Below are positions 8,226 through 17,015 of a stretch of DNA of 19,947 nt, piece after piece. The position numbers and the translations under genes are program-made. The DNA is from Phycisphaerae bacterium (GTDB lineage Bacteria > Planctomycetota > Phycisphaerae > Phycisphaerales > SM1A02). The notes beneath the pieces are model-generated. The model saw only the letters and a list, made by a program, of their open reading frames with translations, did no database searches and had not been told where the DNA came from. Within the stretch, counting starts at the first letter, position 1. Each line of letters starts with the position of its first letter. Where the stretch lies: positions 1-19,947 of the forward strand of contig JABJDN010000076.1 in assembly GCA_018665385.1 (NCBI GenBank), read 5' to 3'.

Positions 8226-9248
8226 TTACGACTGAATTAATTGTATAAGTTGCGCTTTTACCTGCTCTAACGGCATAAACACGCGTGCACCAGCAGCATG
8301 CACATGACCGCCACCCTCAAAATTACCTGCTAACTCATTCACATTAATGAGTGTTCCAGCTTGCCCAGGTATTGCTGGTTTCGACCGAAAACTTATTTTT
8401 GTAACACTCGGGTCGCTATCGGTCAACAGTACAGCCGCCTGAATATTTTCAAGAACGAGTGGTGTATTCACAAGGCCGACAATGTCTGTGCTCGAACCAT
8501 TGGTTTCTTGAAAGTCCGCGCATCGCAATTCCATAATCGCAACAGATCCAACATACTCCACCGATGCAAGCATTCGTTGCAGTAAACCCATCCGTGCAGG
8601 ACGGGCAGTTTCTTCAAGCATTCGATATAGCTGGTACCTATCAATTCCTTGTTCGAGTAATTTCGATACATCAGCGAAGCACCTAGCATCTGCATTTGAA
8701 AAACGGAACCAACCAGTATCTGTTCCAAGACCAATAAACAGAGCTTCAGCAACTGAATTTCGTCCAGTACCCAAACTTATATTCATTTCCTCAAACAACG
8801 CGAGTACCACCTGGGTACATGCAGCTGCAGATACATCGACAACGCGGTCACCGGCAACATCGTCACCGTTAGCATGGTGGTCTAGACCGATTACTTTTTC
8901 TTTTCGTTCTCGTAACCAAGGCGCGAGCGCCTCTAGCTGAGACCATGCACCAGTATCAGCGACAATGATAAGATCTGGCTCATCGGTTGGGACCCCCTCT
9001 TCTTCTAACAAACGATATTCAGAATCGCCAATGGCTAATTTCAAACTATGTTCCACTGGTCCGATGAAAAGGCTTACAACTTCTTTACCGATGCTTTGAA
9101 GTCCCCTCGCAAGACCGATGACCGAACCAATGGCATCGCCATCAGGTTTTCTATGTGTTGTGATTACTATTCGGTTTGCTTTTGTAATTCGTTCCGCAAG
9201 CAATGCGTAACTTGCTGTTGATTCGTATACGTCTGTTTGTGATGTCAT
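8226..9248 (-). CDS. nrnA: DHH/DHHA1 phosphoesterase (NrnA-like oligoribonuclease / pAp phosphatase), 340 aa
   Basis: The DHH-family metal-binding motifs are intact: HRKPDGDA (32-39), VADTG with D98, GLDHH (121-125) and GTDTGWF (175-181). The C-terminal DHHA1 substrate-binding motif is GGGHVHAAGA (312-321). Proteins of this length and layout are Mn-dependent cytoplasmic enzymes that degrade short oligoribonucleotides and often dephosphorylate 3'-phosphoadenosine 5'-phosphate; some relatives cleave cyclic dinucleotides. I chose the ATG at 9248 because it overlaps the ribF stop as ATGA and leads straight into the DHH domain. The frame is open 33 codons further upstream, but that stretch lies in the ribF coding region and has no domain content. 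In many bacteria nrnA sits in the infB-rbfA-truB-ribF cluster, so the ribF linkage fits. Exact substrate preference cannot be read from the sequence. Confidence 0.9.
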   Translation of the reverse strand: MTSQTDVYESTASYALLAERITKANRIVITTHRKPDGDAIGSVIGLARGLQSIGKEVVSLFIGPVEHSLKLAIGDSEYRLLEEEGVPTDEPDLIIVADTGAWSQLEALAPWLRERKEKVIGLDHHANGDDVAGDRVVDVSAAACTQVVLALFEEMNISLGTGRNSVAEALFIGLGTDTGWFRFSNADARCFADVSKLLEQGIDRYQLYRMLEETARPARMGLLQRMLASVEYVGSVAIMELRCADFQETNGSSTDIVGLVNTPLVLENIQAAVLLTDSDPSVTKISFRSKPAIPGQAGTLINVNELAGNFEGGGHVHAAGARVFMPLEQVKAQLIQLIQS

Positions 9249-10147
9249 GAATTGCTTTCTGTCAGAGTAATTACTTGCTGAATATCTTGCTGAATTGCCG
9301 TCTTCAGTGCGTCTACTGATTCGAACTTCTTTTGGTCTCGAATCCAATGTGCCATAGTAACACGCAAGAACCAGTCATACCTACCAATTTCACCATCAAA
9401 CCCAATGATGTGCACTTCGCACACTCGTTCGTGTTTTCCAAATGTGGGTTTTGTTCCAATGCTAATTGCACACGAATATGTTTCGCCTTGAATCTCTGTA
9501 ACTCCAGCATATATTCCATTTCTAGGAAGCATCGAAGAAACGTCTGCTAGATTCGCTGTTGGAAACCCGAGTGTTCTGCCTCGCTTGTCGCCTTCGACGA
9601 CTGTGCCTTCAATTGAATAAGACCTTCCTAGAACCATCGCAGCATTAGCAACAGCACCATCTTCTAACAACGCTCGAATAACTGAGCTACTCGCTCGAAA
9701 CAGCTCTTTTTTATCTAATTTTATTTTTATTCCATCTATTTCTATGCATGCAAAACCATGCATTTCCCCCAATGATTGAAGGGTTGTAAAGTTTCCGGAT
9801 CTCCCTTTGCCAAACCGGAAACCGGACCCCTCAACGATCACTGTTGGCACATAGGTACGAACAATGTCTTGGATAAACACTTCAGGAGTGGTATTCAGCA
9901 GTTCTTTATTGGGTGTAATTTGATGTACCTCGTCGGCACCTGCTTCAAGAAGTAGACCCTGACGCTGTTTAAACGACGTTATTCTTCCAATTTTGATATC
10001 TGGACGCAAAATAGCAACTGGCAAAGGATCGAAACTTAGCAAAATCACTTTGCCCTCGTTGCCGACAGCTTCACGTGCTGCCCTGACGAGAGCTACGTGT
10101 CCTATATGGACGGCATCAAAATTGCCTATGGAAATTGCTGTTTTCAC
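9245..10147 (-). CDS. ribF: Bifunctional riboflavin kinase / FAD synthetase RibF, 300 aa
   Basis: The N-terminal nucleotidyltransferase (FAD synthetase) domain begins with SIGNFDAVHIGH, the usual GNFDGVHxGH with Ala for Gly, and contains GFRFGKGRSGN. The C-terminal riboflavin kinase domain has GTVVEGDKRGRTLGFPTANL, the G..V..G...GR..GFPTAN signature. It makes FMN from riboflavin and then FAD, in the cytoplasm. I place the start at GTG 10147-10145 (VKTAISIGNFD), which gives a normal family length near 300. The frame stays open to 10222, but those extra 25 residues have no homology feel and would run through the start of the divergent dehydrogenase gene. There is no clear SD at the GTG; a perfect 10-base palindrome, ATACTAGTAT, lies immediately upstream. 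Its stop overlaps the nrnA-like ATG (ATGA). The function is firm; the start is less so. Confidence 0.93.
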   Translation of the reverse strand: MKTAISIGNFDAVHIGHVALVRAAREAVGNEGKVILLSFDPLPVAILRPDIKIGRITSFKQRQGLLLEAGADEVHQITPNKELLNTTPEVFIQDIVRTYVPTVIVEGSGFRFGKGRSGNFTTLQSLGEMHGFACIEIDGIKIKLDKKELFRASSSVIRALLEDGAVANAAMVLGRSYSIEGTVVEGDKRGRTLGFPTANLADVSSMLPRNGIYAGVTEIQGETYSCAISIGTKPTFGKHERVCEVHIIGFDGEIGRYDWFLRVTMAHWIRDQKKFESVDALKTAIQQDIQQVITLTESNS

Positions 10148-10148
10148 G

Positions 10149-10158
10149 ATACTAGTAT
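10149..10158. other. 10-base palindrome in the ribF / glutamate dehydrogenase divergent region
   Basis: ATACTAGTAT is a perfect inverted repeat one base upstream of the chosen ribF start and about 40 bases upstream of the dehydrogenase ATG. It lies in the only intergenic space between two divergent genes, where regulators often bind. I could not find convincing -35/-10 pairs on either strand around it. An operator role is only a possibility. Confidence 0.25.
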
Positions 10159-10197
10159 TCTGTAGAAAGTGTGCACGATATTCGGAAATCCAAAACA

Positions 10198-13194
10198 ATG
10201 CGAGTTGAATTGCAACCATCAAACGGTTCTAATACGCAAATGGCAACCCAATCAAAGCAACCAATCGGTCAAAAACCTGAAAAACCCAACTTGGTCATTG
10301 AAAATGTCACTGACAGTATTCGAAAAACTGCCGAGGAAACTGTCCCATGGTTCCTAGAACAGATGCCATTAATGTATTTTCAAGATACAGATGAGCAAAC
10401 GCAACTGTCCCACCTGAGAGCAATCATCGCTGAAAAAGCCTCTGGCAGACCAATCGAACTTACCCTTAAAGCAGAAGACTCTTCTGAATGGACCTTCATG
10501 CGCCCACGCGATTACCCTGGTGTTCTCGCAGATCTTATGAGTGAACTCCCTTGGGATAGGCCGTTGCGTGCGGCGAAAATTCATACAGCTGAAGATGGAA
10601 CTCTTGTCTTAGACACTTTTGAATTTGGCGAGCCACTACCCTTCACTTCGGACCACCCACAATACGAAGCAAAAGTAGAAAGAACACTTGCGTACGCAAA
10701 TGAAAATCTACCCGATTGGACCGACTCACAAATTAGAAATTACTTTGCGTCTTGCTCTGAAGATTACGCGCTTACTATTACACCGTTTCGAATGGCGAAC
10801 CATTGGCAACTTGTCCAAGAGTTAACTGGAACAGATGGAACTAGTGTTGCGATTGAAGCTGAAGACGATCCAAACCTTAGCCGAATTATCGTTGCAGTAA
10901 GTAATTCAACTCGGCGCTCTATGTTGCAACGCATTGCAACTCGCTTGAGTAAATCTGGAATCAATATTCATCGAGCGTATTTGGACAGTGTTGACGATGG
11001 AGCAAATGGTTGGATAACGCTCGTTGGCTGTGTTGTTCAGGGACCAGACGGAGGCTCTATAGATGAGAACTCTCCTCTTTGGAAGGAAGTCCGCGGAGAC
11101 TTGCTCCGGTTGAAGTGGCTAGATCAGCGCACCGTGCGCCTTGGGTATAGCTTTAAAGAACTGACGCTTCCGTGTGCTGAAATAATTACAGCGTTATCCG
11201 ATTTAATCAATCAATACCTTGTTAAAAAGAACCCATACGCGTTTAACCCAACTCGATTAGATACTCTTGTCAGAAGCAACATTACTCTGGCAATATCGAT
11301 TGCTTCCCTATTCCAAGATAGGTTCAATCCGAGCAACCCGTTGCAAGATAGCGAGTACAACGCAAGAACTGCTGAACTTAAAGAATTGATTGTGAACACG
11401 GTCGACCTTGAAGACGCCAGAACAGTGTTTAACGTCATGCTTGATGCTGTTGATGCTGTCAAGCGAACAAACTTGTTCATAGAAGATAGATACGCGCTCT
11501 CGATGCGAATTGATCCATCGCTTTTAACAACTGATGACCGACCCGAATGTCCGTTTGGTGTATTTTTTGTGCACGGCAGAGATTTCAATGGCTTCCATGT
11601 TCGTTTCAGAGATATCTCACGAGGTGGCGTTCGTGCAATACATCCGAAGGGAATTGAACAATTCACCCACGAGCAAGAGCGCTTGTACGACGAAGCGTAC
11701 AACTTGGCATTTGCGCAACAACTCAAGAATAAAGATATACCTGAAGGCGGCTCTAAAGCGGCCATCCTCGTTCACCCTAACGGTCGCGTAAGCCGAAGCG
11801 TAAAAGCATTCGTCAATTCACTTTTAGATTTGATTACACCTGAAGAGCAAACAAATTCAAAAATTGTGGATCGTCTTCATCACAAAGAACTCATTTACTT
11901 AGGCCCAGATGAAAACATCACACCTGAATTGATAGATTGGGTTGTTGACCGCGCCCGCAGGAGAGGCTACCCAATGCCAACGGCATTGATGAGTTCCAAA
12001 CCAGGCGCAGGCATAAACCACAAAGAGTTCGGCGTTACTTCAGAGGGTGTCGTAGTCTTCTTAGATACAGCACTGCGTGCTCAAGGTATTAATCCAGATA
12101 CATGTGACTTCACAGTTAAAATCACAGGTGGTCCAGACGGCGATGTCGCTGGCAACGGAATACGGATTCTTCATCGAGAGTATGGCGACAGAGCAAAAAT
12201 TCTCGGCATTGCTGATGGCTCTGGCTGTGGCGAAGACCCAGACGGTTTAGACCACAATGAGCTTCTTCGATTATTTGAAGAGTCACTACCAATTGCAAAT
12301 TTCGATAAGTCCAAATTAGGACCACAAGGATCGATTACTTCTGTCGAAGACCCTGAAGGTGTGCATCTACGTAACACGTTACACAACAGAATTGAATGCG
12401 ACGCATTTATCCCCTGTGGTGGCCGCCCTGCAACAATGCACGCGGGCAACTGGAAAAACTATCTTACAGAAGACGGAAAACCAAGTGCAAAGTTGATTGT
12501 TGAAGGAGCAAATTTGTTCCTCACCCCGAAGGCACGCACAGAATTATCAAATGCAGGGACACTCATTCTCAAGGATTCTTCTGCAAATAAATGTGGTGTC
12601 ATTTGTTCCAGTTTTGAAATTGGCGCGTGCATGTTGCTTAATGAAGAAGAATTCATGGAGATCAAAGAGACATTCGTTGAGCAAGTACTTACTCGATTGC
12701 GATTACTCGCACGAGCCGAAGCGGAGTTACTTGCACGTCTGCACCAACACCACCCACACTCACCTCTTCCAGAAATGAGTATCCAGATAAGTAAAATCAT
12801 GGGTAGAGTTTCAGATTCGATTATTGCGAACTGGGACAAGATGAGCGAAATCCAAACCAAGAAATTACAAAAACTTGTACTTGAACATTTGCCTCAGGTG
12901 TTACTAGAAAGAGTTGGTGATAGAGTGTGGACTGAAATGCCACAAGCATATCTACAGTGGATGATGGCAAAAACACTCGCAGCCAAAATTGTCTATCGCG
13001 AAGGTTTTGAATACCTTGAAACTATGGAAGACGCTGACTTAGCGGGGCTAGCATTGCGATATCTGGACCTTGAAGAAGAGCGGGATTCGTTAACAAATGA
13101 TATTCTCAAATCAGATTTGCAATATAAAGACAGGGTAGCTGCGTTGTTACACGATGCAGGTATATTCTCAACAATGGGCCGCAAGCACTCATAA
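10198..13194 (+). CDS. NAD-dependent glutamate dehydrogenase, large form, about 998 aa
   Basis: This enzyme oxidatively deaminates glutamate to 2-oxoglutarate and ammonium with NAD. An ACT-like regulatory segment lies around 10885-11045 (SRIIVAVSNSTRRSMLQRIA). The catalytic domain shows RFRDISRGGVRA near 11601 and KNKDIPEGGSKAAI near 11728, the P.GG.K region with the catalytic lysine. Further on are KPGAGINHKEFGVTSEG near 11998 and the nucleotide-domain motif KITGGPDGDVAGN near 12118. Length and motifs match the large NAD-GDH (Gdh2-like) group, not the small hexameric 450-residue enzymes. The frame opens at GTG 10171, but I prefer ATG 10198 (weak GGAAA 9 bases before); ATG 10240 is also possible. 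None of these starts has a strong SD. It is divergent from ribF, and the muiA-like gene follows after 38 bases. Its presence suggests amino acid catabolism for carbon or nitrogen. Confidence 0.92.
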   Translation: MRVELQPSNGSNTQMATQSKQPIGQKPEKPNLVIENVTDSIRKTAEETVPWFLEQMPLMYFQDTDEQTQLSHLRAIIAEKASGRPIELTLKAEDSSEWTFMRPRDYPGVLADLMSELPWDRPLRAAKIHTAEDGTLVLDTFEFGEPLPFTSDHPQYEAKVERTLAYANENLPDWTDSQIRNYFASCSEDYALTITPFRMANHWQLVQELTGTDGTSVAIEAEDDPNLSRIIVAVSNSTRRSMLQRIATRLSKSGINIHRAYLDSVDDGANGWITLVGCVVQGPDGGSIDENSPLWKEVRGDLLRLKWLDQRTVRLGYSFKELTLPCAEIITALSDLINQYLVKKNPYAFNPTRLDTLVRSNITLAISIASLFQDRFNPSNPLQDSEYNARTAELKELIVNTVDLEDARTVFNVMLDAVDAVKRTNLFIEDRYALSMRIDPSLLTTDDRPECPFGVFFVHGRDFNGFHVRFRDISRGGVRAIHPKGIEQFTHEQERLYDEAYNLAFAQQLKNKDIPEGGSKAAILVHPNGRVSRSVKAFVNSLLDLITPEEQTNSKIVDRLHHKELIYLGPDENITPELIDWVVDRARRRGYPMPTALMSSKPGAGINHKEFGVTSEGVVVFLDTALRAQGINPDTCDFTVKITGGPDGDVAGNGIRILHREYGDRAKILGIADGSGCGEDPDGLDHNELLRLFEESLPIANFDKSKLGPQGSITSVEDPEGVHLRNTLHNRIECDAFIPCGGRPATMHAGNWKNYLTEDGKPSAKLIVEGANLFLTPKARTELSNAGTLILKDSSANKCGVICSSFEIGACMLLNEEEFMEIKETFVEQVLTRLRLLARAEAELLARLHQHHPHSPLPEMSIQISKIMGRVSDSIIANWDKMSEIQTKKLQKLVLEHLPQVLLERVGDRVWTEMPQAYLQWMMAKTLAAKIVYREGFEYLETMEDADLAGLALRYLDLEEERDSLTNDILKSDLQYKDRVAALLHDAGIFSTMGRKHS

Positions 13195-13220
13195 ACTGCG
13201 GCTTCACAATCTACTCTCAA

Positions 13221-13227
13221 AAGGAGG
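13221..13227 (+). promoter_or_regulatory. Strong Shine-Dalgarno site of the MuiA-family gene
   Basis: AAGGAGG lies 5 bases before the ATG at 13233, the best SD in the window. It fixes the start of the MuiA-family gene and suggests strong translation compared with its neighbours, most of which lack a clear SD. Confidence 0.85.
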
Positions 13228-13232
13228 CTCTC

Positions 13233-14942
13233 ATGCGTACTCAACTTTTAGCTTTTATAACAAGCGTCGTTACCGTTGCTTCTGCCACTTCCGCACAGGT
13301 TTCGTTAGAAATGGAACCACTTGAAGCAAATAGTTTCATAACGGACATCACCCTCTACAGGGGGCGAGCGGCAATCACTCGATCAGCTACACTTGATCTT
13401 GACGCAGGCGGATACTCAATTTTCTTCCGAGACCTTCCCTCCTCGGCGTATTTAGATTCTGTGCAAGCAAGCGTTTCTGAAAATGCGAAACTCCTTAGCA
13501 TTGACACTTCTAGTACGCCGATTGCAAAAGACAACAGCAAACTCCTCAAAGAAATTCTCGCTGAACTAAAAGATTCCCAGGCACAATTACATAATGCAGG
13601 CGCACAATCGGAATCAATCAAAGTGCAAAAGGATTTATTGAAGACTTTGATAGACCATGCGTCAAACGACAAAAAAGAAAATGTTGACCTTGCAGTGCTT
13701 CAAGAACAACTCGAGTTCATAGGATCCAATATGACATCGTTGGGCGTCGCACAAATAGAAAATGCAAACACGCAATCTGAACTGCAACAGCACATCCAGA
13801 TGTTGCAACGAAAAATTAACAACCTTGGAAACTCTAGCAAGACACAGCGAAATGCCGTTGTTGATATTGGCGTTGCAACTGCAGGCACTGTAACTATCGA
13901 GCTCACGTATCTTGTTAATAATGCAACTTGGAGCCCTACGTACTCCATTCGTGCAAACAATAAGGCCGACCTCATTACCATAGAGTACGACGCAGATATA
14001 CAGCAAAAGTCTGGTGAAAATTGGGCTGATGTCACTATGACACTTTCAACAGCACAACCCCAGCAATCTGCTACTCCACCGATGCCGACGCCATGGTTTG
14101 TAGATGTGTATAGAGCGCCAGCACCTCCCGCAAACCAAAGCAGAAGATCGGCTGGGGCTGAAAACGATTATGTTATGTATAGTAAAGACAGTATCGTGGG
14201 CGAATCTATGATGGTTTCTGAAGAAACCAGTTATGCTGGCTTGGAAGTAGCAATGGCTTCCGCTAACGCTACTATCAACAGCGATGGCCCTGCTGTGAGT
14301 TTTACGCTACCTCGAAAAATTACAGTTACTTCCAACGCTCAAGATATGCAAACCACTTCTCTTGGAGCGTTTGAAACTGAAGCAAAATTATTCCGCATTG
14401 CAGTGCCCATGATTACTGACAGCACGTACATTCGAAGTAACGTTACCAATACAAGCGATTACATTTTGTTACCTGGAGTTGCTTCTATTTTCCATGGAAG
14501 CGATTATGTTGGAAAGACATCATTGCCCACCATCGCTCCTGGAGAATCATTTGACCTTGACTTAGGTATTGATCCAATCGTGATTGCATCCCGAGTACTA
14601 CTTGAAAAAGATACTGTTTCAACAGGTCTTTTCTCAAGTGGCATCCAAACGCTGTACAAATATCGAGTAACTATATCGAATGGGCATGAGGAAACTATCG
14701 ACGTACGACTCTGGGATCGCATGCCTGTCTCTCGCAACGAAGAGATAGAAGTGACCTTAAAGAACATTTCTACGCCGCTCTCAACGGACGCTCTTTACCT
14801 TTCATCTATGCGACCAACTGGACTTTTACGGTGGGACCTTCAACTTCTTGGCAACACAACAGGCAAATCGAGCACTGAATTGAGTTGGGCAGTAGATGTT
14901 GCTAGAAGTAACAATATCGAGATGACCCCACTTCCTGAGTAG
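13233..14942 (+). CDS. Secreted MuiA-family (DUF4140/DUF4139) protein, 569 aa
   Basis: Residues 1-21 form a Sec signal peptide ending ATSAQ. The N-terminal DUF4140 part begins near FITDITLYRGRAAITRSATL (35-54), the characteristic start of this family. A coiled-coil stretch runs about 100-200. DUF4139 follows from about 205, with LVNNATWSPTYSIRA (227-241) and QKSGENWADVTMTLSTAQP (258-276), matching the V..A.W.P.Y..R and Q.SGE.W..V...LSTA.P signatures. A proline- and serine-rich insert occupies about 278-345. No catalytic residues are known for the family; it is named for a mucoidy inhibitor, but its biochemical role is unsettled. The protein is probably periplasmic or surface exposed. It has a strong SD and sits 38 bases after the dehydrogenase gene, so co-transcription is possible. 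Family assignment is confident; function is unknown. Confidence 0.88.
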   Translation: MRTQLLAFITSVVTVASATSAQVSLEMEPLEANSFITDITLYRGRAAITRSATLDLDAGGYSIFFRDLPSSAYLDSVQASVSENAKLLSIDTSSTPIAKDNSKLLKEILAELKDSQAQLHNAGAQSESIKVQKDLLKTLIDHASNDKKENVDLAVLQEQLEFIGSNMTSLGVAQIENANTQSELQQHIQMLQRKINNLGNSSKTQRNAVVDIGVATAGTVTIELTYLVNNATWSPTYSIRANNKADLITIEYDADIQQKSGENWADVTMTLSTAQPQQSATPPMPTPWFVDVYRAPAPPANQSRRSAGAENDYVMYSKDSIVGESMMVSEETSYAGLEVAMASANATINSDGPAVSFTLPRKITVTSNAQDMQTTSLGAFETEAKLFRIAVPMITDSTYIRSNVTNTSDYILLPGVASIFHGSDYVGKTSLPTIAPGESFDLDLGIDPIVIASRVLLEKDTVSTGLFSSGIQTLYKYRVTISNGHEETIDVRLWDRMPVSRNEEIEVTLKNISTPLSTDALYLSSMRPTGLLRWDLQLLGNTTGKSSTELSWAVDVARSNNIEMTPLPE

Positions 14943-14991
14943 ATAAGTCACTTTTACTTGAATTGCCTTCCAAAAGAAGGGCCATTGAGCA

Positions 14992-15020
14992 ATGACAAGA
15001 ATTTGCCCGATTGGTACACT
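14992..15020 (+). promoter_or_regulatory. Possible sigma70-type promoter for the lipoprotein gene
   Basis: ATGACA (14992-14997; 5 of 6 to TTGACA), a 17-base spacer and TACACT (15015-15020; 4 of 6 to TATAAT) lie in the 156-base gap between the MuiA-family gene and the lipoprotein gene. Transcription would begin near 15027, leaving a leader of about 70 bases. Apart from this and a 5-bp hairpin at 14966-14980, I see nothing else in the gap. Confidence 0.4.
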
Positions 15021-15098
15021 ATGAGGTCCTGACTGGCGGTTTTTGATGCCGCTTCATATCTAGAACAGGATTACCATTCGATAACGGACAACGACCGC

Positions 15099-17015
15099 AT
15101 GCAACAGACTACACGACAACTTCGATTACTCACAATTTGCTTACTCACAATTCTTGCATGTACGCCTTTTGCTTGCAAAGAAGGATCAGATAGCGAAAGT
15201 GGAATTCAAAATTCAATCTCTACACTTTTTAATGATTTGCAAAATGCAATCGCAAGTAACAATATCGAGGGGCTTGAAAAAGTCATTAGTGAAGCGAACA
15301 AAATTCGTCCGTCATTAAACTCTCAAACACAGAGCAAAAGTTTGCTCATCGCAACAGCAAAAGAAAAACTTGCAAAGTTGAAATTCATTCAACTTTTGAC
15401 GCAATCACTCGCAATCACTACCAGTTTCAAGTTAGCAGAAGACCAAGCGTATCAAGTAGCAATACTGCGTAGCGCTGCTGATTCCATAGCTGAAGCTTCA
15501 TCACTTACAAAACAACCTGTTACAGGTGATATTACTTCTGCCCAAAACGCAAAGCGCTCTCATTTTGATAAGCAACTTTCATCTGCATCAGCAGAAGTTG
15601 CATCGCTCGATTCCGAAAGCCAAGCATCACGCGATAAACAATACGGCCTTCGCGAAGAAGCAGAACGAATGCTCAACGATGCAGAAGATGCTGGTATAGT
15701 TGACGGGCACAAAACTTACAAAACAGGCATTCGTAAACTCAGGCAATCACAAGTTTTAGGTATGGACGCTGCAGCAGTCGAATTGCAATCCCAACTCTTA
15801 ATACTTCCAAAGCAAGAAGATGCACAGGCAGAGCTTGAAGCTGTTGCTTCTATCCTAAACGGTATGAAGCAAACTGATACGCTACTTCAAGAACTTCAAA
15901 ATTCTTCAGTACAAACTGCTGCAGATTTTAGACAGACCGCATCTCAACTCGACTCGCAAACTGCTGAGACAATGAACGATGCGCTGACCTTAGGAACTGA
16001 TTTAACTAAGCAATGGAGTGAGCTTTCTACGCTCGTTCAAGACGCCATGAAAGGCTCATCACGGGGCGGATCACGAGATATACAGAAAACTTCAGATATC
16101 TGGAAGTTAGAACTTGAATGGACTCTGGGGCAAGTTGAGGAAGCAAAACGAACGCTCCTCATTGAAGAAGCAAGAGCAATCGACGCGCTTGTGGAGTATG
16201 GAATTATTACTTCTGCAGATAAGTGGCGTGAAATTTCAAACTCGCTTGCTACTGAAATTGAGCAAGCAACCATTAGTGCAATTTCAGCGTACGAAAATGC
16301 TGTGATGCACGCGAGCAACGCAGGTTCTCAAGGCATTCTACTTAAGCAACAACTTGAAACTCGCAAAGCATTACTGAGCGGCGAAGCGGTTACTCTTGCT
16401 CCCACGAATGCCGAGAGCTCTTCAACAACCAACACTACAACAAGCGGAGGCGGTTATGCAACTCCTCTAGAACTTGTAACTGCTTACAACAAAGCAATAA
16501 ATCTTTCTTCCTTGGACGGCTCCTCAAATAATATTCCTTTGAACACTGTGTTGGTAGGGGCAAATACAGAGTCAGAACAATTAGTCACACTTTTGAACGG
16601 CTTAACACAATCTCTAAACAATTTGCTAAAAGCAGTCAAAATAAATCTTGGCGAAGATGCATTACAAGAGTTTATGAGTACAAATCAAACCAATAAGATG
16701 ATGTACAAAGACATTCTGGATTCTATTGACCCCACTTCAATTACTGTACTAGACGATACAAGCGCTGCAGCAAGAGAAGTTGGCGGAAAACTTGTGCAAC
16801 TTTCGAACTCTGGGCAAGGCTGGAAGGTTGCAATGGGCAAGGACACTACTCCTGAGGATGCGATGTTGTTTTCGATGGCGATACCAATGTTCACTACTTT
16901 CACCGAGGTAACAGACTCTCTTACTGCAAAAGTAAAAAGCGGTGAACTCTCTACAGTTGAAGAAATCAACACTGAAAGTGAAAAAGCCATGCTAGAAAAT
17001 ATTTCACCGTTCTAA
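15099..17015 (+). CDS. Predicted lipoprotein of unknown function, 638 aa
   Basis: I do not recognise a family. The N-terminus has R7 and R9 followed by a hydrophobic core and ILAC, giving a probable lipidated Cys at 21 (a second Cys at 26 follows PFA). Residues about 35-435 are Ala-, Gln-, Ser- and Glu-rich and look almost wholly alpha-helical, with coiled-coil character. A low-complexity Ser/Thr/Gly linker follows (about 441-454). A compact C-terminal region (about 455-638), starting YATPLELVTAYNKAIN, resembles in style the small helical or NTF2-like modules of other planctomycete lipoproteins, but I cannot name it. The only SD-like bases before the ATG are a weak ACGGA. A candidate promoter lies about 80 bases upstream. 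The gene ends by overlapping the convergent queG stop by four bases. A structural or stalk-like envelope role is possible, unproven. Confidence 0.75.
   Translation: MQQTTRQLRLLTICLLTILACTPFACKEGSDSESGIQNSISTLFNDLQNAIASNNIEGLEKVISEANKIRPSLNSQTQSKSLLIATAKEKLAKLKFIQLLTQSLAITTSFKLAEDQAYQVAILRSAADSIAEASSLTKQPVTGDITSAQNAKRSHFDKQLSSASAEVASLDSESQASRDKQYGLREEAERMLNDAEDAGIVDGHKTYKTGIRKLRQSQVLGMDAAAVELQSQLLILPKQEDAQAELEAVASILNGMKQTDTLLQELQNSSVQTAADFRQTASQLDSQTAETMNDALTLGTDLTKQWSELSTLVQDAMKGSSRGGSRDIQKTSDIWKLELEWTLGQVEEAKRTLLIEEARAIDALVEYGIITSADKWREISNSLATEIEQATISAISAYENAVMHASNAGSQGILLKQQLETRKALLSGEAVTLAPTNAESSSTTNTTTSGGGYATPLELVTAYNKAINLSSLDGSSNNIPLNTVLVGANTESEQLVTLLNGLTQSLNNLLKAVKINLGEDALQEFMSTNQTNKMMYKDILDSIDPTSITVLDDTSAAAREVGGKLVQLSNSGQGWKVAMGKDTTPEDAMLFSMAIPMFTTFTEVTDSLTAKVKSGELSTVEEINTESEKAMLENISPF

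Noticed and set aside
9249..9347. Upstream extension of the nrnA-like frame by 33 codons
   Set aside because: It falls inside the ribF coding end and adds no domain sequence; the ATGA overlap start at 9248 is better.
10148..10222. Upstream extension of ribF to the ATG at 10222
   Set aside because: It would overlap the divergent dehydrogenase start and precede the conserved SIGNFD segment by an unusual 29 residues or so; GTG 10147 gives normal family length.
11211..11765. 184-residue minus-strand open frame inside the glutamate dehydrogenase gene
   Set aside because: It is antisense to the conserved catalytic region; the translation is low in character and has no start signal.
14966..14980. 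Inverted repeat CCTTC-caaaa-GAAGG downstream of the MuiA-family gene, considered as a terminator
   Set aside because: The stem is only 5 bp and no T run follows, so intrinsic termination is not supported.
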